A DNA stretch of 64,000 nt, from positions 3,472,001-3,536,000 of the forward strand of contig NZ_PGER01000001.1 in the NCBI RefSeq assembly GCF_002797935.1, read 5' to 3'. The notes beneath the pieces were generated by a model, which saw only the letters and a program-made list of their open reading frames with translations, made no database searches and was not told where the DNA came from. Below are positions 35,620 through 43,611 of the stretch, one piece after another; within the stretch, counting starts at the first letter, position 1; the number at the start of each line of letters is the position of its first letter. This DNA is from Flavobacterium sp. 1 (GTDB taxonomy: Bacteria > Bacteroidota > Bacteroidia > Flavobacteriales > Flavobacteriaceae). A program made the position numbers and the translations under genes.

Positions 35620-35627
35620 CAAAGATA
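35620..35627 (-). promoter_or_regulatory. greA -7 element
   Basis: Minus-strand TATCTTTG, a perfect TAnnTTTG match, about 57 bp upstream of the greA start. Confidence 0.6.
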
Positions 35628-35730
35628 GTGTATTTTTATTTTTAGATTACAATAATATGTTAATCATAATAATTTCAAAGTTAAATAAATTAAATTTGTT
35701 TCACTAATTCTTTAGCCTTAATTTTAAATA

Positions 35731-36153
35731 ATGAAAAAACACATTCTGTTACTTATCATATCTCTATTTTTTCTGAGATGCAGCGACAATCAAAACTCGA
35801 ATAAAAACCCATACATACCTAATTACAGTTTCTCTGTAGATCTCAATCTGAATTTACCACTCTATTCAAATCTTAAAAGCCCCGGTAATGGCATTTATTA
35901 TTCAAATGCGGGTGCAAAAGGCATAATCGTTTTCAATACCGGCACAGGCTACAACGCTTTTGACGCTGCTTGCCCCAATCAGGAAATCAGCAGCTGTTCC
36001 ACGATGACCATCAAAGGAATCAATGCGCTTTGTGTGTGTGACAACAAAGAATATAACCTTTTTACAGGTCAAGGAAGTACGGCCGTGACTTACCCAATGA
36101 AACAATACCGCGTGCAGGTAGTAAGCGATACCCAAATTCGTATTTACAATTAA
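35731..36153 (+). CDS. Rieske-like lipoprotein that has lost cluster ligands
   Basis: A 140-residue exported protein, probably a lipoprotein (MKKHILLLIISLFFLRCSDN; the Arg before Cys makes the lipobox imperfect). The mature part follows the outline of Rieske proteins: AFDAACPNQEISSCSTMTIK then ALCVCDNKEYNLFTGQG and TYPMKQYRVQV. In a true Rieske site CxH and CxxH bind the 2Fe-2S cluster. Here the His positions read N and K/N, so a cluster is unlikely. Comparable small Rieske-fold lipoproteins occur in Flavobacteriia; function unknown. A strong terminator follows. Confidence 0.7.
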   Translation: MKKHILLLIISLFFLRCSDNQNSNKNPYIPNYSFSVDLNLNLPLYSNLKSPGNGIYYSNAGAKGIIVFNTGTGYNAFDAACPNQEISSCSTMTIKGINALCVCDNKEYNLFTGQGSTAVTYPMKQYRVQVVSDTQIRIYN

Positions 36154-36178
36154 TACTATTGGGGCGTGCCACCATAAA

Positions 36179-36223
36179 AAAAGGGAGCTAATCATCGCAA
36201 TAGTGATCCGCTCCCTTTTTTTT
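36179..36223. terminator. bidirectional terminator
   Basis: Stem aaaagggagc / gctcccttttt with an A-run and T-run on opposite sides, located between the convergent Rieske-like gene and TonB receptor gene. A dispersed repeat begins immediately after it at 36226. Confidence 0.85.
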
Positions 36224-36225
36224 AT

Positions 36226-36268
36226 GCTGTCGGGCTATCCGCGCTACTTCGGTAGCCAGCTATTATCC
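36226..36268 (+). repeat. dispersed repeat gctgtcgggctatccgcgct..., copy 1
   Basis: About 43 bp, more GC-rich than the surroundings, matching the reverse complement of 60565-60608 at most positions. Both copies lie next to a strong terminator hairpin. See the second copy for comparison. Confidence 0.6.
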
Positions 36269-36333
36269 CTCACGCGTGACCCACAGCATTATTCTAAATC
36301 CAGAGAAATTCTAAAACTATTAAACTCTCACAT

Positions 36334-38517
36334 TTAAAACTTCAATGTTAGTCCCGCCAAGAAATTAACTCCTGCCTGCGGAAAATAATAAACATAACCT
36401 CCTCCATAATCAGCTCCATTCGAAACATAATCAACATTAAATATATTGTTTACCAAAACATTGATTCCTATCGATTTGAAAACTGAATTCATTTTAATTT
36501 CATAAGCAGCATTTAAGTCATTTACAAAATAATCCTTTAGTTTACCACTCGCATCATCAATGTTGTTCAAATACTGCTCGCTGACAAATTTAGACAGCCA
36601 GCTTATTCTTAATGGCACTATTGGTGCAAATGTCAAAATATTTCCTGCAATAAAATCAGGAGAATAGGCAATATTAGTATTTCCCAGATTAACTAAACTA
36701 CCACTGGCATCAGAAACAAAATCAACATTTTTATTACTGCTTAATGTGAAGTTTGGTGAAATTGACCATTGTTTTGCGAATTTAATGGTCGCATCAACTT
36801 CCAATCCTAATCTATAACTATCCCCACTATTCTTACGAATAGGTGAACCCACATCATCCAGCTCTCCTGTCAAAACTAACTGATCTTTGTATTTCATATA
36901 GTACAAATTAGAATTCACTTGAAATTTACTAGATTTGAATCTCCAACCCAATTCATAATCATTTAGTTTTTCAGGCTTTACATTACTTCCTCCCTCATAA
37001 TCCGTTCTGTTAGGTTCTCGATTCGCTCTGGCGTATGAAAAATATATGACGTTTTGTTTATTAACATCAAACGTAAATCCAGCCTTAGGATTGAAAAAAT
37101 TAAAATTATCATTTACCAAACCAGTTTCCCAGCTATTAGCTTTATAATGTACATTTCGATATTGCAGATCTCCGTAAACGCTTAATTTTTCTAACAATTG
37201 ATAATTAGCTTTCGCAAAAACATTACCATCAGTCTTGATTGAAAAATCGTCATAATAATGATCTCCCAGTTCGCTTTGTGAAGCATATCTCGCCCAAATT
37301 ACTTTACCAAAATGATCTCCCTCATATTTATTCCAGCCGCCACCTAAAATCACATCTAGTTTATCCGCTTTATAATTAGCAGAAAAAGTAGTTCCGTAAA
37401 AATCATTATCCAACCATTTTTGACGAATCAAATCAGTTGCAGCAACTACACCAACTGGCTGTAAACCATAATCAGACATAGCTGCATTTTCTTTATAATT
37501 TTCATAATACCCTTTCCCTTTCGTATAATGAAAAGCCAAATTAGTATTCCAATTTTCAGATACTTTTTCGTTCCAATGCAATTGATAATGATCTTGTTTA
37601 TAATTATCTGTTTCGTTATTGTAGTAACGAGTTTTTCCAAACTCATCAGTAAATTCTCCAGCAGAGTTGTAGGTTCTATCTTCCGCCATTTTAACCGCAT
37701 TAATTCCGTTCCAAGCCTGATAAGTTTTTTCGGTACCGCCAAAGGTTAAGGCTTTAATCAAAGTTGTTTTTCCCACATAAGTACCTTGAAGAAAATATGA
37801 TTTCAAATCGCTGCTTGCTCTATCTATATAACCATCAGATTTTAAAGCTGATAGACGTCCAGCAATTTCAAAATGATCATTCATTAAACCCGTGCTGAAT
37901 TTTACTGTATGTTTTTGAGTATTGAAGCTCCCAAAAGAATTCGAAATTTCTCCGGTGCTTTTCTTAGCATAATTATCTGTCAGCATATTCAAACTAGCTC
38001 CAAAAGCACCTGCTCCATTTGTAGAAGTTCCTACACCTCGCTGTAATTGTAAACTCTCTACCGAAGAAGCAAAATCAGGCATGTTTACCCAATACGTTCC
38101 ATGGCTTTCCGAATCATTATAAGGAATTCCGTTAATCGTTACATTGACACGGGTAGCATCACTTCCGCGGACACGAATCCCAGTATAGCCTAAGCCATTA
38201 CCTGCATCGGAAGTTGTGATTACAGAAGGCAAATAATTCATTAGCACAGGAATGTCTTGACCTAGATTTCGGACCGCTAATTCTTCCTTACTCATATTGG
38301 AAAAAGTTACTGGTGTTTTTGCAGTGACTCTTACTGCCGAAACCAAAACCTCATCGAGCTGGTTGACTTTTGTAGTATCTTTTACTTGTGAAAAAGAGAG
38401 AAAAGAAAAAAGAAAAAAGAGAAAAGAAAATAAAATCTTCGAAAATCTAAAACTTACTATGGTCGAAGATGTTCGTAATTCGTAATTGGTAATTGATAAT
38501 TGATTAAAATGTTTCAT
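36334..38517 (-). CDS. TonB-dependent receptor, TPP-regulated (probable thiamine receptor)
   Basis: A 727-residue outer-membrane receptor. The signal region (about 25-45: KILFSFLFFLFSFLSFSQ) follows an unusually long N-terminus. The plug domain (about 55-165) has VLVSAVRVTAKTPVTFSN, IRVRGSDATRVNVTINGIP, and LQRGVGTSTNGAGAFGASLN. The 22-strand barrel closes with a C-terminal Phe (AGLTLKF). A TPP riboswitch lies about 100 bp upstream on the same strand, which is strong evidence that the ligand is thiamine or a precursor. No SusD partner is present, so this is not a glycan-uptake pair. Confidence 0.93.
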   Translation of the reverse strand: MKHFNQLSITNYELRTSSTIVSFRFSKILFSFLFFLFSFLSFSQVKDTTKVNQLDEVLVSAVRVTAKTPVTFSNMSKEELAVRNLGQDIPVLMNYLPSVITTSDAGNGLGYTGIRVRGSDATRVNVTINGIPYNDSESHGTYWVNMPDFASSVESLQLQRGVGTSTNGAGAFGASLNMLTDNYAKKSTGEISNSFGSFNTQKHTVKFSTGLMNDHFEIAGRLSALKSDGYIDRASSDLKSYFLQGTYVGKTTLIKALTFGGTEKTYQAWNGINAVKMAEDRTYNSAGEFTDEFGKTRYYNNETDNYKQDHYQLHWNEKVSENWNTNLAFHYTKGKGYYENYKENAAMSDYGLQPVGVVAATDLIRQKWLDNDFYGTTFSANYKADKLDVILGGGWNKYEGDHFGKVIWARYASQSELGDHYYDDFSIKTDGNVFAKANYQLLEKLSVYGDLQYRNVHYKANSWETGLVNDNFNFFNPKAGFTFDVNKQNVIYFSYARANREPNRTDYEGGSNVKPEKLNDYELGWRFKSSKFQVNSNLYYMKYKDQLVLTGELDDVGSPIRKNSGDSYRLGLEVDATIKFAKQWSISPNFTLSSNKNVDFVSDASGSLVNLGNTNIAYSPDFIAGNILTFAPIVPLRISWLSKFVSEQYLNNIDDASGKLKDYFVNDLNAAYEIKMNSVFKSIGINVLVNNIFNVDYVSNGADYGGGYVYYFPQAGVNFLAGLTLKF

Positions 38518-38620
38518 CCGTAAATGATTTACGAATAAAAGGGGGAATTATTCTTTTGTTTAAATTAATAAATGATTGTTCTACGGCAAATAGATAGAAA
38601 CACTATTTTTTTGTCGTTTT

Positions 38621-38695
38621 TTCCCTTGGCAGCATTACCTGCCCAGGTTCTTTGGGTATGATCTCAGCTCGTTATTTAGAGCACCCCTTTGAGAC
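38621..38695 (-). ncRNA. TPP riboswitch of the TonB receptor gene
   Basis: Reading the minus strand, aaaggggtgct, gagctgagatcatacccaaa, gaacctgggcaggtaatgct and gccaaggga occur in the order and spacing of the TPP aptamer. It lies between arfB and the receptor start, 104 bp upstream of the ATG at 38517. A short palindrome (cgtaaatgatttacg, 38519-38533) touches the receptor start and may be part of the switch. Confidence 0.93.
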
Positions 38696-38699
38696 AATG

Positions 38700-38730
38700 C
38701 AAAAGTAGTATTAAAAATTACAAAAATCAA
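38700..38730 (-). promoter_or_regulatory. promoter of the TPP-regulated receptor gene
   Basis: Minus-strand TTG (38728-38730), a 20-bp spacer and TACTTTTG (38700-38707), a perfect -7 element, just upstream of the riboswitch. It shows that the receptor is transcribed separately from arfB and the pnuC group. Confidence 0.7.
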
Positions 38731-38809
38731 TAACAATTTCAAAAATCAATGGCAATGGTAATGGCAAAATTCAATTACAAATTTAAAAAGGAAAATTTAA
38801 ATAAGGCAA

Positions 38810-39214
38810 CTAATCTAAGTTAGGCTTTCTGCGTGATTGTTTAATCTCAGAAATATTTTTTTTGTCTTTAATTCGTTTTCGAATGACAGCTTTTGGAATT
38901 TTGGTAGGCTTTCGTTCTTTTTGAACATACAACCCTTTTTTTATGATATCCAAAAACCGTTTAGTAACGATTTCTTTGTTTTTAAGCTGGCTTCGGTCTT
39001 CATCGCAATTCAGAATCAAAATTAAATCTGCAGTTAATCTGTTTTGCAAATTGGTCTCTAAAATCAGTTTTTCCTCATCTGACAATGCTTGGGAATTTTG
39101 CAGATCAAAAGTCAGCACCACCTTAGACGAAACCTTATTAACGTTTTGTCCTCCCGCACCACTGCTTCTTACTGCTTTATATTTTACCTCTGAAAGAATC
39201 GTATGAATTTCCAT
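38810..39214 (-). CDS. arfB: alternative ribosome-rescue factor ArfB (peptidyl-tRNA hydrolase)
   Basis: A 134-residue protein with the GGQ motif (SSGAGGQNVNKVSSKV) and a basic C-terminal tail (KAVIRKRIKDKKNISEIKQS) that probes an empty mRNA channel. It frees ribosomes stalled on mRNAs without a stop codon. Length is right for ArfB and too short for a release factor. Its start abuts the stop of the NadR/DUF4301 gene. Confidence 0.95.
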   Translation of the reverse strand: MEIHTILSEVKYKAVRSSGAGGQNVNKVSSKVVLTFDLQNSQALSDEEKLILETNLQNRLTADLILILNCDEDRSQLKNKEIVTKRFLDIIKKGLYVQKERKPTKIPKAVIRKRIKDKKNISEIKQSRRKPNLD

Positions 39215-41341
39215 TTACAATGGCTGATGGGCTTTTTTTAACAAATCATTTACTGTTTTTACAGGATTAAAAGTAAACAGAGGCACTTCTACAAAAACGG
39301 TTAGCCAATTAGCCATAGCGCCATTCCACAAACCGGGAAGCTCATACGATTTTATATCAACTCCGCCATGGTTTTTATATACAATAAAACCGCTTTCTGG
39401 GTCTATAAACTGCTTTAAATCGAACTTTTGGTTTTGATAATTTTTTAACCCGCAAACTAAATCTACGGGATTAAAATGTGTTGCTTCCTCAAATAATTTC
39501 AATTGTTTACTGTTTTTCAAATCAATCTGCGAAGTCTCAACAATCTGCAAAGTTTGTTTACCGTCAATACCTCTGACCCAAAACGGTCCTCCGCCAGGTT
39601 CTCCTTCATTTTTTACCATTCCGCAAACGCGAACGGGCTTATTGAGCAAATCCTTCAATTTTCCAATTTGATTTTTAAGCTTGAATTTATAAAAATCGTT
39701 ATCCAATTCAATATTCAATTTTTCTTTTATAAAAATCAAAATTTCCTTTATTGTTTCTTCACCTGTCTCGCCACTATCTAATGCTTTCAAATATTCAAAA
39801 GTTTGATACTGTAGCTCCAATAAAATTCCGGCTAAGCCTTTTTTATAAAAAGAAATGTGATGAATATCGTTTTGAATCACATTGTCTATATTTTTAATAA
39901 AGACAACATCTGCATCAATCTCATTTAAATTCTCTATCAAAGCACCATGCCCACCAGGTCTAAAAACCAACATTCCTTTTTCGTCCCGAAAAGGCTTATT
40001 TTCCAGATCTACTGCAATAGTATCGCTTTCTTTTTTTTGAAAAGAAAAGCTAACTTCTATTTTTGAATTTGATTTTATTTCAATTTTGCTTTTTATTTTT
40101 TTGATAATTGCTTCAAATTGCTCTTGATGGCTCTCAGAAACCGTCAAATGCAAACTAGAATGATTATTAGAAGTTGCATAAAAAGCACACTCATGCAAAT
40201 GCTCTTCAATAGGAGTAACTATATTCGCAGGGTATTTATGAAACGGAAGAATTCCTTTGGGCTTATTAGCAAAATTAAAATATTCTGGTGACAAGAGTGT
40301 CTTTATGAAATAATAGTTTTTATAATCACTCGTCAGTTTATTAAAATCAGGATATATTTCATGCAGTTTTTCATCTACTTCTTTAAAAAAAGGAAACTTA
40401 TCCATCCCTACAATAAATAAGGATAATTCAGCATCTTTTTTTCTGTTTATATAAGCATTAATAGTTTCATGCCCCAAATCAAAGTCATTCAAAAAAGCAC
40501 TTAAAAACTTAAACATTCTTGTGGCTGCCCCAGAAGCAGGAACAAATTTTTTCAGTTTTAGGCTTGATTTATTAGCATCAAAAAAACTGGCTTTTTGCTC
40601 AAAATCAGCATCAGACAATTGTAAGATTCCGTGATTTATAGTTGCCGGATTAACCAATACAATTTTGTGTATTCCTTCCCTGAAAATATTAAGCTGTCTT
40701 TTTATATTTTCTACTGGAATGCCGTGATGGTAGATCTGTAGAAAATCCACCGAAGAAAATCCCATCTGTAAAGCCATCGTCAAATCCTCTACAATGGCAA
40801 CAGTTTTTTTTAAACGAGTCTCTTTGTCGCCAGAAACAGTAATAAAAGGTTTTCTGTTATCAATCAGCGATTGCTTAAAAACTTCAAAAACACTTTCTCT
40901 TCCCTCTGGACTGTCCCGCAAACCATCATCTTCCCATGGCACATCAATATCTGTCAAAAAAAACAAATCATATTGATGGGTACGGGCTGCCTTATCCAGT
41001 AATGAATCACAAAAATTATAATACAACTCGGAAAACACCTTTGTCACTAATAAATTAGTATCACAAAAAAGATATCTGTTAGCAATTAATGCACTTTCAT
41101 TTTCCAATTTTGTCTGCCCATAAGCAATGGGCAGCATATCATCAATATCGCAGATGCCGCGGCCACTATCTAATTTTTCCTGCAGATAATCGCGTGCAAA
41201 TTCAGGAACCCAAACCGTTTTATAATAGTCGGCAAGTTGTGTTGCCAAAGTAGTTTTTCCTGTAGACTCTGGACCAAAAATGGCAATTTTTATGATTGGT
41301 GATGCTCCAGACTTTGCAAGCTGTTCAAGATTTTCTTCCAT
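39215..41341 (-). CDS. NadR-type kinase domain fused to DUF4301
   Basis: A 708-residue fusion. Residues about 15-185 are a P-loop kinase of the NadR ribosylnicotinamide-kinase type (IAIFGPESTGKTTLATQLA, VPEFARDYL, DLFFLTDIDVPWEDDGLRD). From about residue 195 to the end is a DUF4301 domain (VDFLQIYHHGIPVENIKRQL; PASGAATRMFKFL; FRPGGHGALIENL), whose function is not established but whose Gly-rich segments suggest nucleotide binding. The start overlaps pnuC by 52 bp, a strong sign of joint function with the transporter. An upstream start at 41452 would read through pnuC and is rejected. Confidence 0.85.
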   Translation of the reverse strand: MEENLEQLAKSGASPIIKIAIFGPESTGKTTLATQLADYYKTVWVPEFARDYLQEKLDSGRGICDIDDMLPIAYGQTKLENESALIANRYLFCDTNLLVTKVFSELYYNFCDSLLDKAARTHQYDLFFLTDIDVPWEDDGLRDSPEGRESVFEVFKQSLIDNRKPFITVSGDKETRLKKTVAIVEDLTMALQMGFSSVDFLQIYHHGIPVENIKRQLNIFREGIHKIVLVNPATINHGILQLSDADFEQKASFFDANKSSLKLKKFVPASGAATRMFKFLSAFLNDFDLGHETINAYINRKKDAELSLFIVGMDKFPFFKEVDEKLHEIYPDFNKLTSDYKNYYFIKTLLSPEYFNFANKPKGILPFHKYPANIVTPIEEHLHECAFYATSNNHSSLHLTVSESHQEQFEAIIKKIKSKIEIKSNSKIEVSFSFQKKESDTIAVDLENKPFRDEKGMLVFRPGGHGALIENLNEIDADVVFIKNIDNVIQNDIHHISFYKKGLAGILLELQYQTFEYLKALDSGETGEETIKEILIFIKEKLNIELDNDFYKFKLKNQIGKLKDLLNKPVRVCGMVKNEGEPGGGPFWVRGIDGKQTLQIVETSQIDLKNSKQLKLFEEATHFNPVDLVCGLKNYQNQKFDLKQFIDPESGFIVYKNHGGVDIKSYELPGLWNGAMANWLTVFVEVPLFTFNPVKTVNDLLKKAHQPL

Positions 41342-41925
41342 TCTAAAAAACCGTAAACGGCAATAATTGTGAATACTGTATATTGAAAACTGGTAAAGGT
41401 ATAACCTTTTGCAAAATAAAGCGGAATAGAAAGTAAATCTCCTGCAATCCAAAAAATCCAGTTTTCAATTTTTCTTTTGGCCATTAACCACATTCCAACG
41501 AAAAAAATTGCGGTCAATAAGGTATCTAAATAAGAGTACCAATTCGTAAATTTATTAAAATAAAGATAAATAACAACCACAAAGACAATAGTTAATGTAA
41601 AAATAATAACAGCTATCACCCTCTCTTTACCATTCATCGTAGAAATTGGAAATTCATCGATATTATCCTTTTTTCGAGTCCAATGATACCATCCATAAAT
41701 GCTCATTATGAAATAATATACATTAATCATAGAATCGCCCAACAAACTCCATTGCCAAAGCAAATATGCATATATTGAAGTACTGATTAATCCTGTTGGA
41801 AAAACTAAAATATTATCCTTCTTGGCATACCAAACACTGCATAGCCCAAAAAAGACAGCTATAAGCTCCAGATACACTTCATGGACAGGATAGCCTTTAT
41901 ATTGCGCAAATAAGTAATCAAACAT
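41290..41925 (-). CDS. pnuC: PnuC-family vitamin transporter (nicotinamide riboside or thiamine)
   Basis: A 211-residue inner-membrane protein with about seven helices and family residues in LIAVFFGLCSVWYAKKDNIL, the pore helices MSIYGWYHW and the later NWIFWIAGDLLSIPLYF. PnuC moves nicotinamide riboside; PnuT members of the same family move thiamine and are often TPP-regulated in Bacteroidota. The 3' end overlaps the kinase gene by 52 bp, suggesting uptake with phosphorylation trapping. Substrate choice is open: the NadR-like kinase favours nicotinamide riboside, while the nearby TPP-controlled receptor favours thiamine. Confidence 0.88.
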   Translation of the reverse strand: MFDYLFAQYKGYPVHEVYLELIAVFFGLCSVWYAKKDNILVFPTGLISTSIYAYLLWQWSLLGDSMINVYYFIMSIYGWYHWTRKKDNIDEFPISTMNGKERVIAVIIFTLTIVFVVVIYLYFNKFTNWYSYLDTLLTAIFFVGMWLMAKRKIENWIFWIAGDLLSIPLYFAKGYTFTSFQYTVFTIIAVYGFLEWKKILNSLQSLEHHQS

Positions 41926-41931
41926 AATCGT

Positions 41932-42654
41932 TTACTTTTTATCTGTATTAAAAAAATCGGCATCATTTTCAAATGCTGTTCCTATAACAACTAAATCAGC
42001 ACCTGCTTTATAAGCGCTCTGAATACCCTGCAAATCTATAATTCCGCCACCAACTATCAGCGGAATTTCGATGTTCTTTGCAACTAACTGAATCATTTCT
42101 AACGGAACTGCATTTTTTGCACCGCTGCCTGCTTCAAGATATAATAATTTATTCCCCATCATCTCCCCCGCCTGCGCAGTTGCAAGCACTAAGTCGAGAT
42201 TATACCTGTCCAAAGGCTTGGTTTTACTGATGCGTTCTACTGCAGTTTCGCCCCCGCTTTCTATGAGCATATAGCCTGTTGAGATAATTTCGAGCTGTGT
42301 TTTCTTTAAAATTGGCGCAGCGTTTACTTGATGCTCTATCAAATAATCAGGATTACGACCAGAAATTAAGGACAAAAACAAAATAGCGTCCGCCTGATCT
42401 GAAATCTGGGATGGATTCCCTGGAAAAAGAACAACAGGCAAACTCATTTTTTGTTTTAAAGCAATAATCAATTCGTCCAGAATATCATTTTGAACATGGC
42501 TTCCGCCAATAAAAATATGAGTTGCGGGTGACTGTTTGATTTTTTCGATTAAATATTCCACATTGTCCCAAATAATTTTGTCGGGATCCAGAAGAATAGC
42601 GAGTAACTTTTGGTTTACTTCTTTAGACTGAAGAATTTGTTTATATATTACCAT
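41932..42654 (-). CDS. geranylgeranylglyceryl phosphate synthase-like protein (PcrB/GGGPS)
   Basis: A 240-residue TIM-barrel prenyltransferase-like enzyme joining a polyprenyl diphosphate to glycerol-1-phosphate. Signatures: LLDPDKIIWDN, IFIGGSHVQND, VVLFPGNPSQIS, LYLEAGSGAKNAV, IVGGGIIDLQG and LVVIGTAFENDAD. Bacteroidota carry group II members of this archaeal-type family; the physiological product is not fixed. It sits 6 bp upstream of pnuC, in the same operon as the PPTase gene. Confidence 0.92.
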   Translation of the reverse strand: MVIYKQILQSKEVNQKLLAILLDPDKIIWDNVEYLIEKIKQSPATHIFIGGSHVQNDILDELIIALKQKMSLPVVLFPGNPSQISDQADAILFLSLISGRNPDYLIEHQVNAAPILKKTQLEIISTGYMLIESGGETAVERISKTKPLDRYNLDLVLATAQAGEMMGNKLLYLEAGSGAKNAVPLEMIQLVAKNIEIPLIVGGGIIDLQGIQSAYKAGADLVVIGTAFENDADFFNTDKK

Positions 42655-42708
42655 AGAAATTTTACAGAAATGCGCAAAGTTAACGCAAAGATGAACAAAG
42701 ATTAAAAA

Positions 42709-43341
42709 CTATTTTTCGAAAGCGTAAACTAAAGTAAAGTTTTCTATTTCCAAATAATTTACTTCGAACATTTTTTCCAAATTATCAAAAAGAAGACAAG
42801 CTTGAGTTTGGTTTTCGGTTAAAGAAAAAGGCGCAACCTGAATGTGATCTTTAAAACTGATTCCTTTTTCGTTTCTAATTTTAAAAATAGCTTCTTTGGC
42901 TCCCCAAATAACTGTTAGTTTTTTTATGTATTCGTCTAAGGATTCCAGTTCTAAATAATCGAATTCGCAATCAACAAACTTATCGGCGATACGAAGAATT
43001 TTTTCACGCTGCAGTTCCATATCAATTCCTACAGTTTCTTCACTTATGATTATCGACGCAAAATTATGAGAATGAGTAATTGAAATGTAACGATGATCAC
43101 TTAAATACGGTTTGCCGAATTCATCATAATGCAAATCAAAATCATTAATACCAGCTTCCTGCAATAACATACGCACACTCAAAAAGGCACGCTGATGCAT
43201 TTCAGATTTCATTCCGTTTAACCTCTTTTCGGTTTTGGGTTTTAAAGTTACCTGCGAACGCAATTCATCAAATGATTCAGTTATTTTCCAAACTAAAATT
43301 TGAGTTGCGGGACTGACATGTATGGTTTTGTATAAAGACAT
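42709..43341 (-). CDS. 4'-phosphopantetheinyl transferase superfamily protein
   Basis: A 210-residue Sfp-type enzyme attaching the CoA phosphopantetheine arm to carrier proteins. Catalytic motifs: ISITHSHNFAS, VGIDMELQR and IWGAKEAIFK. There is no PKS/NRPS nearby, so the target may be the primary acyl carrier protein. Probably first gene of the minus-strand operon that continues with GGGPS and pnuC. A run of 7-bp repeats lies just upstream. Confidence 0.92.
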   Translation of the reverse strand: MSLYKTIHVSPATQILVWKITESFDELRSQVTLKPKTEKRLNGMKSEMHQRAFLSVRMLLQEAGINDFDLHYDEFGKPYLSDHRYISITHSHNFASIIISEETVGIDMELQREKILRIADKFVDCEFDYLELESLDEYIKKLTVIWGAKEAIFKIRNEKGISFKDHIQVAPFSLTENQTQACLLFDNLEKMFEVNYLEIENFTLVYAFEK

Positions 43342-43351
43342 TTTGAATTTA

Positions 43352-43384
43352 GATTTCAGATTTCAGATTTCAGATTTCAGATTT
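43352..43384. repeat. 7-bp tandem repeat (gatttca)n
   Basis: About four and a half units of gatttca in the divergent spacer between the PPTase gene and ahcY, close to the PPTase start. A similar array (gatttta) lies at 57932-57968 upstream of rng. Confidence 0.7.
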
Positions 43385-43539
43385 TGAATTCCAACAACAT
43401 TTAAGGAATCCCATTTTTGTTTGGTTTTTCTTAAATCAAAAATCCTAAATCACTAATCTACAATCTAAAATACTTTCGATTACGGCATTAAACAATTCAC
43501 AAATATTACTGAATGCTTTTTAAATAATAAGTTATTATG

Positions 43540-43547
43540 TAAATTTG
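43540..43547 (+). promoter_or_regulatory. ahcY -7 element
   Basis: TAAATTTG, a perfect TAnnTTTG match, 65 bp upstream of the ahcY ATG. The -33 position has no clear TTG. Confidence 0.55.
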
Positions 43548-43561
43548 CAAAAAATTTTACA

Positions 43562-43583
43562 CCCGAGCCTGAAAGGCAAACGG
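43562..43583 (+). promoter_or_regulatory. nested hairpin in the ahcY leader
   Basis: cccgagcctgaaaggcaaac plus gg folds as an outer CCG/CGG around an inner GCCT/AGGC stem with a GAA loop, right after the predicted transcript start. It does not match the SAH riboswitch as I know it. It may be a small regulatory leader or chance. Confidence 0.35.
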
Positions 43584-43611
43584 ACGAAGTAATACAAATA
43601 TACTATAAAAA

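Noticed and set aside
41342..41452. Longer start of the NadR/DUF4301 gene
   Set aside because: The added residues are pnuC read in another frame.
43562..43611. SAH riboswitch upstream of ahcY
   Set aside because: The hairpin is too short and lacks the conserved SAH aptamer segments; kept only as an unnamed leader candidate.
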